From contig JAEUBA010000038.1 of assembly GCA_018257865.1 (NCBI GenBank), forward strand, positions 228,185 through 292,184: a DNA stretch of 64,000 nt. Direction: 5' to 3'. Every line of letters starts with the position of its first letter. Position 1 is the first letter of the stretch. Below are positions 1-11,941 of this stretch, one piece after another. This DNA comes from Stereocaulon alpinum. Lineage: Eukaryota; Ascomycota; Lecanoromycetes; Lecanorales; Stereocaulaceae. The notes beneath the pieces were generated by a model, which was not told where the DNA came from, ran no database searches, and saw only the letters and a list, made by a program, of their open reading frames with translations. The translations under genes were made by a program, and so were the position numbers.

Positions 1-273
1 GGCCTTTGTCTGCGACTGTTAGGTTTTCGAAGTGGAGGTGGTGGTATGGGCCGATGAGTTTGTCGCCGACGCGGCGGTCGTCAAACTAGATTGTGGTTTG
101 TTAGTATTCGGAGAGGGTTTGGGGTGGGGCTATTGTACGTTGGCTATAATGTTGGGGATGGTCTTGGTGGGACATGTCAGGGCGGGAGAGGTGGGAGAAC
201 ATGTTGGCGTTGTTGTTGGTGATGCCGTTGCAAGGCTGGCGAGTCCAATAGACGTGAGAAAAACCCAATGCAT
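1..273 (-). CDS. secreted protein, 5' part only (runs off left edge)
   Basis: The minus strand has an ATG at 273-271 followed by a hydrophobic signal peptide (MHWVFLTSIGLASLATA) and a short Pro/Thr/Cys stretch. Exon 1 is 139-273. A 53-bp intron (86-138) starts GTACAA, holds the branch site TACTAAC and ends CTAG. Exon 2 (85 down to 1) reads FDDRRVGDKLIGPYHHLHFE and is open to the window edge. The pattern FDD, then G, then PYHxLxFxN resembles fungal secreted proteins with an N-terminal FDDLPVG-type beta domain; that is recollection of a family, not a search. Function is unknown. A plus-strand reading frame over the same bases has no recognisable content and is a shadow. Confidence is moderate because only about 73 residues are visible. 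Confidence 0.6.
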
Positions 274-1356
274 AGCGGACGGTGCGCTAGATGGAGAAGA
301 GGATGTGAATTGTCTGAGTGGACCAAATTTTAGAAAGCAGTATTTAGTAGAGATGATGGCTTAAGGATGATAGACAACGAGAATAGAAAGCATGAAAGAG
401 GTGATCTTTATACACGACGATGTAAGCCGAAGGGTTGTGAGGGGGTTACATGGTCTATCTCGATATAGAAGAGCCACTAGATATGCAGCCACAATAGGTA
501 CAACGCGTTGAAAGTCTCGCTAAATATTTCTCCATCGGACCTTGCGGATAGGTTTTTTCGCCAGTTGTTCAACACATGTTCGTAAGGAAGGGTCGTGAAA
601 TCCGGAACGCCTTGCTTACGCGTGTGGAGCAATTTCAGCACTCGTATAACTCCGGGAAACTAGACCAATAATTGGAGAGCCTCGAGACGCCTGCCATCCT
701 GAACGTGAAGACGGATCGTATCGACGATGGAGCAGAAGACCAAAATGATGCTGTCGATGACTGTACCACAAGGAGATGGACAGACGCCTTACCGAATGAT
801 GGACAAAGCGATGTTCCATATTCTGATGTCATCAACCTACACCTTTGACGCTTCCATGTAAAGTTAGCCTGTGTAGTGGGAAGCCCCCGCGAGCGAGCGA
901 CGCTTTGATAATGGGTTATAAGCTGCCGAGCTTGATCGCCAGCTTGAAAGAAGATATAGCAGGATCCAGAGCATGGCTTAATAAGGAGGGGAGAGCCGTC
1001 TCTCTTGTTGTGCATGAATTCAAAAGAGACGTTGAACGTTGAGGAGGGTGGGCTGGTGGTTACTGTAGTCTGAACCCTGACCAAGGCCCTGGCAGCCCTG
1101 CCGGGAAGGGTCCCCGCGAACCACTCCTAGGCTACGCTAGAGGTGCTTATGTAAAAGAGTGAGGTGTTTTGTCCTGGTCACCAAGTCAAGGTTAGATATT
1201 ACTTTCGGATCACGCAACGGAAGTCGACGTGCTCGTCATTGCTTTTTCCGTAGATTTGATCCTTCCCAGTCATCCTCTGATCCTCCATGTATCTAACAGT
1301 CTCCTTGTATGAGCTAATCCAGACAGTCATTATTTCCTTGCAGTATTTGAGACCTC
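274..1356. other. intergenic region between divergent genes
   Basis: This is the shared upstream region of the minus-strand secreted protein and the plus-strand 904-aa gene. Open frames exist (for example minus 635-1084), but I see no domain, signal peptide or splice-supported continuation, so I call no gene. No tRNA-like or repeat structure was seen. Confidence 0.5.
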
Positions 1357-4295
1357 ATGGCGTCTCTCCCTTTGTATCTCCTCAATGCGTGGCATCTCAA
1401 GCATGAAGATCTGCAACAAGCTCTCGATGAGGAACAATTGAGCGAATGGACAATCTCGTCTTTGGCGGAAATCTATCTGGAATGCCAGCTAGAAAAACGC
1501 CAAACGACCTCAAATGAGCAAGCGGCAGCTGATAGGCCCCCTTCCCTGTTTTCAGCCGTCGTGTGCAGAGTCCTCGATGATATAAAGCTCTATGATGACC
1601 TCGCTACAAGACTAGAGACAATGGCTGAAGACTTGTGGTCCGCCACATTGAGAACCTTCCAAGATGAGCAGATGGCTGAGAATGTAAAGTCTATGATACT
1701 GCAAAAGTTTCTAAATGATCCGAGGACGCCATATAGAATCCTCAGACAGTTCGCTGCGCTACCTGAGTTTTTAACGCAGGATGGCCAAACACTTGTGGAC
1801 ATTGACGAGGCAATCCTACGAAACGAGCACTATATCCGTTCTCAGCGAAACAATGGCCAAGATTGCGAGTGCCTCATCACTTTGGATGATTTTTGCAGCA
1901 TACTGTCCGAATCATCTCAGGATGGCACACCGGTTATAGTCCGACGCCAAGACCCTCCCAAAGGAGGCCTTGAGGCCCTGGATGACTTGCGGAAAAGGGA
2001 AGTGAGCATGCAGCCCAGCAGCGCTGCGTTCAGTCAGACGTTCGATCGTATCACCAGAGGTATCCTGCGTGGACTTGACTGGAACAATGTGCTCATCGCC
2101 GGTGGTATTGTTCTCACTACTTTATTACACACGGATCCTTCCCAAGACGACGATAAGAGTGTCAAGGACCCCGACATCAATTTGTACATCTATGGACTTT
2201 GCCCGGAAGATGCCAATCACAAACTGGGACACATCTATGAAACATGGGTGCGCAACCTACCATCAACCGCTGACCAGAGACTCATCGTCAAAACCTCGAA
2301 AACCATCACCTTCCTTACATGCTATCCAAATCGCCGCGTCCAGATCGCCTTGAAATTACTACACTCTCCTACAGACGTACTCCTTGGATTTGATCTGGAC
2401 CCTTGTGCCATTGGGTACGATGGCTCGCAAGTATTGATGCTTCCAAGGTGCGCACGAGCTATCGAAACGGGCTATTCGCTGTTCACCATGGACTTGGTCT
2501 GGGGCCACCATGTTGGCGATCGACGTGCAACACAGGACAGTCGCGTCTTCAAGTATGCGGACCGTGGGTTCGGCATCAGGTTTTTACCTTCTTATGCACG
2601 GTCATTGGAGGAAGATGATTTAGAGTCCACTGTCTTTCAAGAAGCCTCCACACCTGATCTAAGCGAGGATACTGGAGATGGAATCACTGAAGGCACCCGG
2701 CGCGTGATACATTTGAACCGAAAGCCTTATGGAAAAGAGCATGGACTGAAGACTCTGAAAAGGATCGCCTATCTTGGACGTGATTTCGTGAAACGTTTCT
2801 ATTTCGGCTGCTCACAGCTTGCAATATCTCCCAAACAATACCAGAGACAAGCCAGAGCTTCAGACGATCCCCAGAGTCTTATGAATAGCGAGGCAATCAA
2901 TCAGGGAGAGCGTGACGGAGAACGGGTCTGGAACGACATGTACCGGAAAGCGCTTGATGACGATATAGCGAAGCGCCTTCATAAAACTGTCGAGACAACA
3001 AACGATGTGCCACGGATACACATGGGAGTCCTCGATACGAAAGAGTTGCATGCAGGACTTCCTGACGGACGGAAAGGACTTGGCAGTCTCGAGATATTCA
3101 TGAGACATTGCGAGGCCTGGCGGTTGCACGTGAGGAACGAAGCTATGTGGGTGAAATCCGTACCCTAGAACGGTTTGGATCTCGCTAACAGACGTCATGT
3201 CAGATTACTCCGCGAGGATATTCTAGAAGATGATGACCCTCACAAATACGAGGATCTCCATACTTTTGACTGGGACACTACGTTCGATGTCGGACAGATT
3301 GCCGAAGGCATTGAAGGGAAAAACTACGAGCTCTGGACGCACCTCAAAGTAGCTATCTGCTGCAAGCTTGGCATATCGTACACTCCATTGGGATGGCAAG
3401 GTAATTATATTATTCGATTACTCTACCCCTAGTTCATGGCGCAATGTGGGTGTGGAACCACATCTAGCGAGCATATGGGGGGCAATTTACCCTCCTATGC
3501 TCTCGCGACCGGTCACGTAACCCAGGCGCAATCCTCTAAGAATTATTCTGACCAGAATGATTTGCAGGCTATTCTACTCGGCGAATGCGGTCCTCAGTCC
3601 TTGGCGATAGTCTGGCCAAGGTAATGGAAAAGCAGATCACGATTCCAGTTGTCGTGCCTTGGACTCTCGAAAATCACTTCTGGACGCTATGCAAGGATCA
3701 CGCTGTTCCCGCGCACTTTGCCAACTTCAAACCTTTAATCCCTGTTCACGACGCCAATGCTTACCATCGCAGCAGGCTTCCGTCACTGCGAGACATCGGG
3801 GATGAAAGCGGAAATCTGAGGTATTGGGTCATCACTAATGAAAGCATGTGGGATCATCAACATCCTTTGCTTCACGAATTCTCGGAGCTGATGTGGTCGA
3901 TGGTCCATCAATTTCATCAAGCCATGGAAGATAAGGCAAGTCGCACCACAGGATCGAACAGCGGTAGCCAGGACCCCCTCTTGCGCCTTGCTCAAAATCT
4001 TCGACGTCACATTGTGTTGCCAGAAAGATTCTCCGATGACCAAGTATCCATAGAGGCAACGAGACATAATCATCTGTCCACAAGAGAGTCTCTCCTATTT
4101 AGGCCTTGGGCTTTAAGAAACACGGTAATTCCCGAACGCCGGCGAATTTACAGGCGTATTGAGCCCACCTATCCTCATAGACTGTTCCGGGATGAGTATT
4201 TCCAATATCCTTTCAACGACAATTTATTCTGGGAAGAAGGGGACGAAGGAGAGTGGGACGGGGAGGGTGCGCCGGCTTGGATTGATGTCCCTTGA
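1357..4295 (+). CDS. unrecognised 904-aa fungal protein with nucleotidyltransferase-like residue pattern
   Basis: Three exons: 1357-3146, 3204-3400, 3568-4295, spliced length 905 codons. Intron 1 (GTGGGT...GCTAAC...CAG, 57 bp) removes an in-frame TAG at 3166-3168. Intron 2 (GTAATT...CTGAC...TTTGCAG, 167 bp) restores frame through a split Gly codon. The family has no name I can give. Residues 248-253 read AGGIVL, 272-276 DPDIN, and 345-348 FDLD. A GG, then DxD, then a third acidic residue is the spacing logic of minimal nucleotidyltransferase folds; this is inference only. The C-terminal third holds VPWTLENHFWTL and LRYWVITNESMWDHQH and ends in an acidic tail. No signal peptide or membrane segment is evident, so it is probably intracellular. 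It could instead be a non-enzymatic member of a fungal accessory family. Confidence 0.75.
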
Positions 4296-4847
4296 CAACA
4301 GTGAAGCGTTTGCTTTGTATGAACTGATCTGGCGGTAACAAATATCCTGACAGCGTATCGATAGGCTGAATTCCAGGTTTACGAGACCGGCAGATGATAC
4401 CGATACGTTACATTTCGCGTTGGGAATGGCTCGGCTGCAAGGGTTAGAAACCAAGATTGCAGTCTGCTTGGTAGACACTATATTGAGAATGGATCAACAT
4501 TTCGGGTCTCCCACTCTTGATGCGGCTTCAGTCCGGCTAATGTTGAATCGGGCACTGCGTATCAATGAGATTTGCATACTGTGCATAATGGAGAACGCAA
4601 TTTCGATGACTATGAGCCATTAGTCTCTTTGACGCTGTTGACCGTCCTCTTTGATCAGTGAACTAGCATTTTTTTTACCGATTTGCTTTCTGGCCTTTGC
4701 GGAGGGTCGAGATAGCCATGAGGCTGGGTTACGCTTGAAATTGAAAGGTAATAGAGATAACGCAACAGAGATTGGAGAAGTTAACACTCGCTATTGTAAC
4801 GGCCTAGCTTTCATAATAATCGAACTGACTTACTTTTCTTCATTTAC
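4296..4847. other. intergenic, convergent 3' ends
   Basis: The region lies between the 3' end of the 904-aa gene (plus) and that of the P450 gene (minus). Two small open frames (4420-4623, 4651-4851) show no recognisable content. I see nothing else. Confidence 0.5.
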
Positions 4848-6559
4848 TTAGTCCGTCATCGCGTAGCCCTTCACAACAACCCTTACCCCTTTGGAGTCCA
4901 ACTTGGGATATGCAACCTGATAGTCATGCTTGAACTCAACGTCCGACACATCTGTATCGAAAAGCTCTATGTCATACCGCGCCACGGCAGCAATGACCAG
5001 GAACAACTCAGCATGGGCAAGATTGATCCCTATACAATTCCGTCCGCCTTTGTTGAACGCCATCTGGTACTTGCGTCTTGCAAGTCCCTCCTGCCCTAGC
5101 CATCTGTCAGGCTTGAAGGTCCAAGGATCTGGAAAGACGCGCTCGTCGGTGTGCGCGCAGAGACTCGTCATGCTCACCGGCGTGCCTGGTGGTATCGTGT
5201 AGTTCTTGTATTGCAGAGCTTCATCAGGAGCGATGCGGCAGACTCTTGCCGTCACGCCGAAGGAAAGCCGGTTTCCCTCGGCTATGCAGGCGCTGAGGTA
5301 CGGTAGTTGTTCGAGCTCCGTCCAGGAGGCATTTGTGGGCACATTCTGGAGCTCAGCTCGGAGTTTGGCCATTATTGACGGATTTGACAGCAGGTGAAAA
5401 TGCGTAATGACCATGGATTTCGCCGTTGAATCGGTTCCTACCATGTATGTCAGCAATTGCTTCCTATGCTTGGATTACTAACATGTTACGTACCGGCCAT
5501 GACAAGTAATGTTCCTTCGTGTTCGAGTCGTAATGGGCTTTTCTCTGACCCGGGTAAATTCGGATTGTCGCGTAAGTCGTAAAAGATCGAGCGTTCTTCC
5601 CTTTCTTTCATACCATTGCTGTCCTGCAGCACCCGTTCGATATCTTGGCTGATTCTCTTGCACATTGTTAGCGGTCATTAGATAGCAACGGATGAGGGCT
5701 TACGGCGGAAAATGCTTTCATGTCGAGTACTCCAGGTGGCATGATGTTTTTGGCCAGCGCCATCGGCAGTAGATCTAGGGTCTCCACTATCCATGGAAAA
5801 TGTTGGTTGATTTTTACCCCAAGCAAAAGTTCTGAGAGATTGGCTCGCAAGCTAGCTGCCCGGATTGGATCCCTCAGCAGATCGTTATCATGATTGAAGC
5901 TATACTGGGAGACAACACTGCATCTGGTGAGCAAGTGGGGCTGAAGTCAAGAGCCAGTACTCACTCATTGGCAAATGCGAAATACACCTCAGTGAGACTG
6001 AGGGGCGTTTGTGAGTTGAGATGGCCATCAAGACGATCACAAAGCAGCTTTGTCTTGCTCGCGATCATGGGTCCAAGACTCTGCACAGATTTCTTGCTGA
6101 AGAATGGATTCAAGGCTTCGCGTCTTTTCCGATGAAGTTCATGCTGTATGGTCGCTCCCACCGACAAAGGCACTGGAAGCGTCCTCGTTTGATATGCGTA
6201 CTTTTCCCTGCGTCGGAAAGAGGGTGCGTAGATGTCATCAAGAAAATCTACATCGTTGAAGTGTACTTCCCAAGGCGTGATTCGCACAACAGGACCTGTG
6301 AACATACATGTAAGATGATGCTTTCTAGGGGCAAGTGGAGAGCCAAACCATATTGATTGTGCAAATCTTTGATCTTCCACACAAACCTTCCTGGTTGGAC
6401 TACGTCGAAATAGAACTCATACCAGGATGTCAAAGCCGCAAGCTTCGGGCCCGGAATCTTTGCCAAAGGACTGAGGAAAATTCTGTAGATCACGCCGTAA
6501 ATGATATACGCCAACTGCAAAGTAGCGACACTGACCACGATACTCATCCAGGACGTCAT
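4848..6559 (-). CDS. cytochrome P450 monooxygenase (504 aa)
   Basis: Five exons on the minus strand: 6349-6559, 5965-6295, 5704-5923, 5494-5656, 4848-5437; total 505 codons including stop. Introns are 41-56 bp with normal signals. An N-terminal membrane anchor (about residues 4-25) is followed by the proline hinge IPGPKLAALTSWYE. The I-helix reads AGTDST (about 308), the ExxR motif is EGNR (about 362-365), then PDRW. The haem loop is FNKGGRNCIG with the cysteine near residue 443. Length and all core motifs fit an intact ER-anchored class II P450 of the fungal secondary-metabolite type. It probably oxidises a pathway intermediate using NADPH-P450 reductase. It lies in a block with two UstYa-type genes, which supports a biosynthetic role; the substrate is unknown. 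Confidence 0.93.
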
Positions 6560-7243
6560 GGCTTCGATGATAAAATTGAATGATCAACGAAAGGGAATGG
6601 AAAGACTAGATCCGATTAGTTCGAAAGGATTCAGCCGTAAGGTGGGGGCTGACGTGTAATGTCGCGAGGGTCGGGATACTGAAACCTGAGAAATTGTAGC
6701 GTAATCGCATGTGGTGAAGAGCAATGCTTAAGGGTCTGAATCTTGGTTACATCTTGCATTGGTCTAACGTAGCGTACCAGAGTATTGGTAATAGACTGTC
6801 AAAAACGCATCATGATGTCCAAGGGGCTGGTAGTTTAGACGAGGCATGGGGCTGTGTTGTCCGGAGCTTCCTACGGTTGTCTCCACGTTTTCTGCCTCCG
6901 ATCGAGATGCACCCGAGACACCCGGGCTTCTCAAATCAGAATTGGAAGCGGTATTGACTCTACTGGTATGTGGCTTTGCTGCTTATGTTACGGCTGACCG
7001 AGCAATTGGGGCGCCGCCCCCTGCACTTAATCCCCATCTCTACGCATCCATTACTTTCCCATTTTCTTTCTACCTCCTGTCTTGGAATCTCAAACTTGAT
7101 AAGCTAAGAAATAGAGAAGGCTGTGAGAATGACTTAACCTTCATCAACAAACGCCGGCAGCTATCACGTAGACCACTACAACAAGCTCGGTCTCCAGCAG
7201 CGGTGTTTGATTGCCATCCCTTCCCCTCGACTACAGCACAACG
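6560..7243. other. intergenic between P450 and UstYa-like gene
   Basis: This region is the upstream sequence of the P450 gene and the downstream sequence of the next minus-strand gene. Open frames at 6724-7331 have no recognisable features. No repeat was seen. Confidence 0.45.
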
Positions 7244-8093
7244 TCATCCATGCAGGGAAAGCCCGTCCGCACCATCGTCACAATGTCCAAAATGTTCTTT
7301 GAGAGGTATAGGATTGATGGAGTCCCGATAGCACGCCGTTCTCTCAGTGGCCCAGTCGCGGAGAGCAGACCAGTTTTTGCACTTTCGGAACTGGCCGTCT
7401 CCAGTGATATTTCGGCCCCATGAATACAAGAGACTTTCACCTGCTGTGCACATCACATACTGCCTCAGACTGTCAAAACAGTGCATGGAGTGTGCGAACG
7501 GATACGTCAAGGGTTCATTCCTGGATATCTGATAGAACGTTTTACGAACAATTTTCTAGATACAGTCAGTAACGTGTCTTGGTGTAAAGAATTATAGCGT
7601 ATACAAGACAGTGAATTTGATGATAAGCGTCGATGACATAGACCCCTTTAGAAGAATCGCTTGGTAAGCTCATACTAGCTGGTATCCGACTTTCGGCGGC
7701 CCACTGGTGGTCGACAGCGACAATACCATGAGCGGGTAAAATGCCGTCCCAAAGTTCATCCACCGCTGACTCTTCCTGTGGGTTCATCGAGCTAAAATTC
7801 GACCACCAAGTGTACTGAGTCCATTCATATGACCCAACTGCTAAAGTGTAAGCCTGAGGATGTTGATCGAAGTAACAGTGGAGAAGCATACTGTAGCTGG
7901 AATCGCTGGTGATGTGCTTTGTTCGCTGTTCCATGATGATGGTGAAGAGGGCTGTGGTCGAGATAGACAAAGTGAATATCACAATGTTCTTCCAGTAGAG
8001 GATTAGATACTGCAGCGGTGTTGTTGATACGTATTTTCTTTTCGAAGAACCATCCCAGCCTAACGGGGAGTATGAAAAATCTAGTGGGGCCAT
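7244..8093 (-). CDS. UstYa-family (DUF3328) oxidase-like protein A, 266 aa
   Basis: Two minus-strand exons, 7605-8093 and 7244-7555, with a 49-bp intron (GTATAC...CTAG). A membrane segment at about residues 28-54 follows a short basic N-terminus, as usual for this family. The paired signature is present: HQIHC (158-162) and HSMHC (185-189), then FDSLRQYVMC and a late WSALRDWATERTAC segment. UstYa-type proteins modify peptides or other metabolites by oxidation (macrocyclisation, hydroxylation, chlorination) in ustiloxin, asperipin and cyclochlorotine pathways. By analogy this one may act with the neighbouring P450. A second family member lies at 13367-14230. The reading is complete and undamaged; the exact reaction cannot be inferred. 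Confidence 0.9.
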
Positions 8094-9680
8094 TGCTGGA
8101 TGTCCTGACTGTAATCACAGGATCATTGAGCTTGCAAGCCAAGTCTGCATACGTCGATAGGACTATTCGAGATATTGAAGTGGTGTACACGAAATCGATG
8201 TTGAGACTAGAAAAGCTGGGTACAAGCAGACACGTAACCAACGGGTCGATAGATACCTGCGTGGTGAATGCCGCGATAAACCTGCAATGATAGTCCGTCG
8301 TGTATGGATGGGCCTCTGTGATCCTGCCCAGTGTCTACTGGGGTTCAACTCCTGTGCCACAATGGACGCATCGGTTCAAGCTTTGCTGTTCTTGGAATCT
8401 TTTCTGATGCGACGTCAGCGGTTGCCTCACCGGTTTGAGGCTGTGAGGCGCAGCGTCGATTTATTGCCGGTGGATCCGTTCTAACATCTTGACGTGGCAT
8501 GGAGCACCATGCATATGCTTTGCCATGCGCCAGTGCAGTAAAATGAGCACTAATCGCGTCCTCAGAACAGTAGCAGCTAAAGCAGACCTATGCAGATTGT
8601 TCCTTATCTCAGCGGAGTGTTCCGGTGTGACCAAGAATAAGGTACAGCGAGGATTAGATATCATCGAGATCGCGGACCATTCCCCGGCAATTCGACGTGA
8701 CATCGATACTGCAGTATCCCTACCAAGCTGCTGGCGTTAAAACCATGAGGGTGTAAGACTTGAAGGTGTGTGACTCTTCCTGGGCCACCGAGGCGTCAGC
8801 TATTGGTGTAAGCGACTTTCTTAATGGAGGGTTTTTGCAAGCATGAGTAAATTTTGCACCCACATTCCTAGACTGGGGATCCTGTGGGAACCTTCCCAAC
8901 AGACCGTCAGCTTCTCCACCTAACTTATGTTTTCGCAACCGATCTCGATCGCCGGAATCACAGCTATTTGCGGCTGGATCCGTGAGCGGCACGAATACTT
9001 TAGGTGATATCTTAGCGTTGTTTTCTTTACGTGACGTCTAGCCTAGTGCGAGAATCCAATGCCCTAGGCTTTGGTTGGTTAGTGTAAGATCCTGTAACAG
9101 CAGCTGAACGCTGATCAACTCGTCTAGGGACAGGCCCTGTCCCTAGACGAGTTGAACGCTGATGGGTGGGTTCATTGTTAATATTTTGTGCATTCAGCTG
9201 CAATCCTTCGAAGCAAGGCCGCCATGTGGAGACGTTGCACAGGCCATATGAGGATTTCGAAAACCAGCTATAGAAATATCACAACGATGGATCGTGCGAC
9301 GCCTCGCAAGTGCATAAGCAGCTACGTTGTGGGCGCATCGTTGATCGGCTTGTTCAAGGTCATCCGTCGTGCAGACCAACCCCTGTCCTTTATTGGATTC
9401 GAAATCAGTGGCATGACGTCAACTGGTAGGCATCTGGTAGGCATCTACCATGCCCAGTGTCACGCTACGCGTCTTGATACACATTCAGGTGACACTAGAG
9501 GGTGCTAAGGCAGACTGCTTCGATGGGCAGCCATTGTTACCGGTTGTTGACTACCATAAGCAATCCAGCTGCTCAATGAATCCTTCGTCTTTCCCTCCAA
9601 CGACTCTCCGCGTGATGAAGCTTGGAGTCTTGATCTTTGTCGTTCTGAATTTCGAATTGTAGCTTAGATCTCATCACAAA
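8094..9680. other. intergenic, divergent promoters of UstYa A and PTH11-like gene
   Basis: About 1.6 kb without a gene I can support. Open frames at 8018-8290, 8720-8992 and 9188-9508 lack domains, signal peptides or spliced continuations. The region contains the palindromic insert described separately at 9107-9163. Confidence 0.45.
9107..9163. repeat. 39-bp perfect palindrome flanked by 9-bp direct repeats
   Basis: The left arm (9116-9134, CAACTCGTCTAGGGACAGG) and the right arm (9136-9154) are perfect 19-bp reverse complements around a single C at 9135. AACGCTGAT occurs directly before (9107-9115) and directly after (9155-9163). The arrangement looks like a tiny hairpin insertion with a target-site duplication. 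Confidence 0.85.
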
Positions 9681-11248
9681 ATGCCTTCCGGAAACGCTCA
9701 AGTGCCTAGATTGCCTGAAGCGTCGACTGTGAACCCGAAAACAATTATCGCAGTTGGAGCGGTTTTGCCAGCTCTCGCAGCCATTGCCGTAGGCCTTCGC
9801 TTTTATGTCAGGATTGCAAGAACAAAGTCCGTCGGCGTAGATGACTTTCTCATCCTCTTCGCACTTGTGCGTCTTGATTCGAGACATTGCTGTCGAACAG
9901 CTATTGACTGACTCCCATCAGACTCTTACCATCGCTCTGGGAATCATGATCATCATTGGTAAGCTGGCAATCTTAGAGCTGTCCAAGTTCTTCTTACTTA
10001 TACATGGATACGACAGGGTCAGCAGTGCATGCTCTGGCTCAACCAACACCTCTAGGCGATGGTCCAGAAGGCTTTCTGGTCGTCCTGAATGATGCGATTA
10101 TCATCACTGAGAAGGCATACATCTCTCCATTCACCATAGATTGACTGCAGCACAGCTGATTAATCTGTACAGATGAAGTGGACGTTCAATCTCTTGCAGG
10201 TGCTCGTTCTGGGTGCGATCAAGCTATCAGTGCTTTTCTTTTACAGGAGGATCTTTCGCGGAAAGACTTTCGACTACTACTCGAGAGGCATGATCGCTAT
10301 TGTCGGCACCTGGACGATAGCTTTCTTCTTCACAGTCCTCTTCGAGTGCGGAACCAAATTCGAGTATCTATGGTCAACACTTCTGAATCTTCTAACACAC
10401 TGTACCAACGACTTGATGTACCTTAAGGCGTATGCAATCTCCGATGTGATCACAGACGGGCTCATTCTTGTAACGCCAATTCCTATAGTATGTCGAATTT
10501 TACTTCAACAGTGTGACAGTCATCGGACCTGCTAATGACCTCAGATCTGGCGACTGCAGATGTCTGTGGGCCGGAAGGTAGCAGTGTGTGCTGCATTCTT
10601 GCTAGGCCTTGTGTAAGTTCCGTTGTTGCTTAACATTAAAGAGGAATGCGAGAAAGCTAACGGAACATCTACAGTGCTATTGCGGCAGGATTAGCTCGAG
10701 TTGTAATATTTGTCTCCCAGCTTGCTGGTAAACCCTCACACCCTGCTATTGCTTGTGAGTAGGACCTTTGGCTGACTGGATGATAGATGGCTTCTCAATA
10801 TCGCAAGGCATCTGTAAGACCTTCACTCAACGTCTTAGGCTAGTACTAACGGCTTCTATTAGTGATAATAACCACATGGATGTATTGGAGTATGATCGAA
10901 CTCGGCTTGTCAATCGTTGCTGCATGCCTTCCAACACTACGACCGCTACTTGGCGATTGGTCTCTCCAGGGATATTACAGATTCCTTCGAAGCTACGTCA
11001 CCTCACGATCAAAAACATACTCGATGGGACGATACCGGTCCTCCGACTTGGACAGCGAGCAGTCCAAGGATCGTGGCAAAGAGATGGAAGCAAGTTCGAA
11101 CTCCTCACAAGCTGGAATCTTGCCGCCGAATGTTGCTCGAGTGCCAACGGATATCTACCCAATGAAGGACGTGGAAGCGCAAGCCATTGGATCGACCTCG
11201 AGGGTCACGGCTCGGGATCAATTCGAACGAGCATCGCATTTACAGTAG
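9681..11248 (+). CDS. PTH11-like/rhodopsin-type seven-helix integral membrane protein (389 aa)
   Basis: Seven exons join in frame: 9681-9866, 9922-9958, 10017-10114, 10173-10487, 10545-10612, 10675-10754, 10863-11248 (1170 bases). The N-terminus holds a first helix (TIIAVGAVLPALAAIAVGL) followed by RFYVRIARTKSVGVDDFLIL, the usual first loop. Family signatures follow: GAIKLSVLFFYRRIF, then ITDGLILVTPIPIIWRLQM, then a helix with IITTWMYWSMIELGLSIVAA and CLPTLRPLLG. Members of this plasma-membrane group resemble Magnaporthe PTH11; most have no known ligand. The intron after 10114 appears to start with GC rather than GT. The gene sits between two UstYa-type genes, so it may belong to the same co-regulated block, but membrane proteins of this type are also abundant alone. 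Confidence 0.87.
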
Positions 11249-11941
11249 ACGTGGCTCAGCCTTACAAGAGAACTGCGAAGAGCCTACTCTATTACGTTAC
11301 ATGAGCCGTAGGGTCACCTAGATCCAATTCCAATTCACGCATACACCCATAATCTCTAGAATACGTTTGCTTTCCACTCATCGCCTTTAATGCAGGCGTA
11401 GATACATAATTGAGACATAGATCGTGTGAATCATGACCAGAACATCCACTCTGCCCTATCGGCGCAGCTGACATGACGACAGACGTAGTTCTATGTCGTC
11501 GATGGTAAGCTCATTAGACATACAAGGGCACGTGTACACATGAAAGGTGAATACCAAATCTACAACTACCGAGCATCAAAAGCGCTAAGGTCCCAAAACT
11601 AGTCTCATGATCTGCTGCCATTCCCATCAGATCGCCAGCCGCAGGAGCTTGATCGACAGTTCTTCTGTTTCAAAGTCGTGAATCCCTCCGAGCGTGTGCA
11701 ATCAAGTACTTTTGCGTATTAGCGTGCATACAAGCATGTTCAGCTATCCGGTACATACGGGGAATCTATGATTGGCTCGAGCCAGCAAATCAAGGTTTAT
11801 GGGTCTCAGGGACATAAAATATAAGTAAGCTGATGGATGACCGACGTTCTCCCACAAAGTTCTGGAAAATAGCTTCGATTGCGACCCTTCAACACAACAG
11901 CTCAATCTTAATCAAGACCAGACCTTCGACGAAGCGAAAAC
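11249..11941. other. intergenic, upstream of small peptide gene
   Basis: No gene is supported here. A TATA-like stretch (ACATAAAATATAAG, about 11811-11824) lies about 120 bp before the peptide start codon and may be its core promoter. Confidence 0.4.

Noticed and set aside
32..364. Plus-strand 110-aa open frame at the left edge
   Set aside because: It is the shadow of the minus-strand secreted-protein gene, whose signal peptide, intron with TACTAAC branch and coding continuation are much better supported.
635..1084. Minus-strand 149-aa open frame
   Set aside because: No domain, signal peptide or splice support, and composition looks random.
1357..3168. 603-aa protein ending at TAG 3166, or a pseudogene stop
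   Set aside because: A phase-correct 57-bp intron with GCTAAC branch removes the stop, and conserved-looking sequence continues in frame.
8330..8360. GGTTCAACTCC as a tRNA B-box
   Set aside because: No A-box, no cloverleaf stems and no acceptor stem around it. I found no tRNA in the window.
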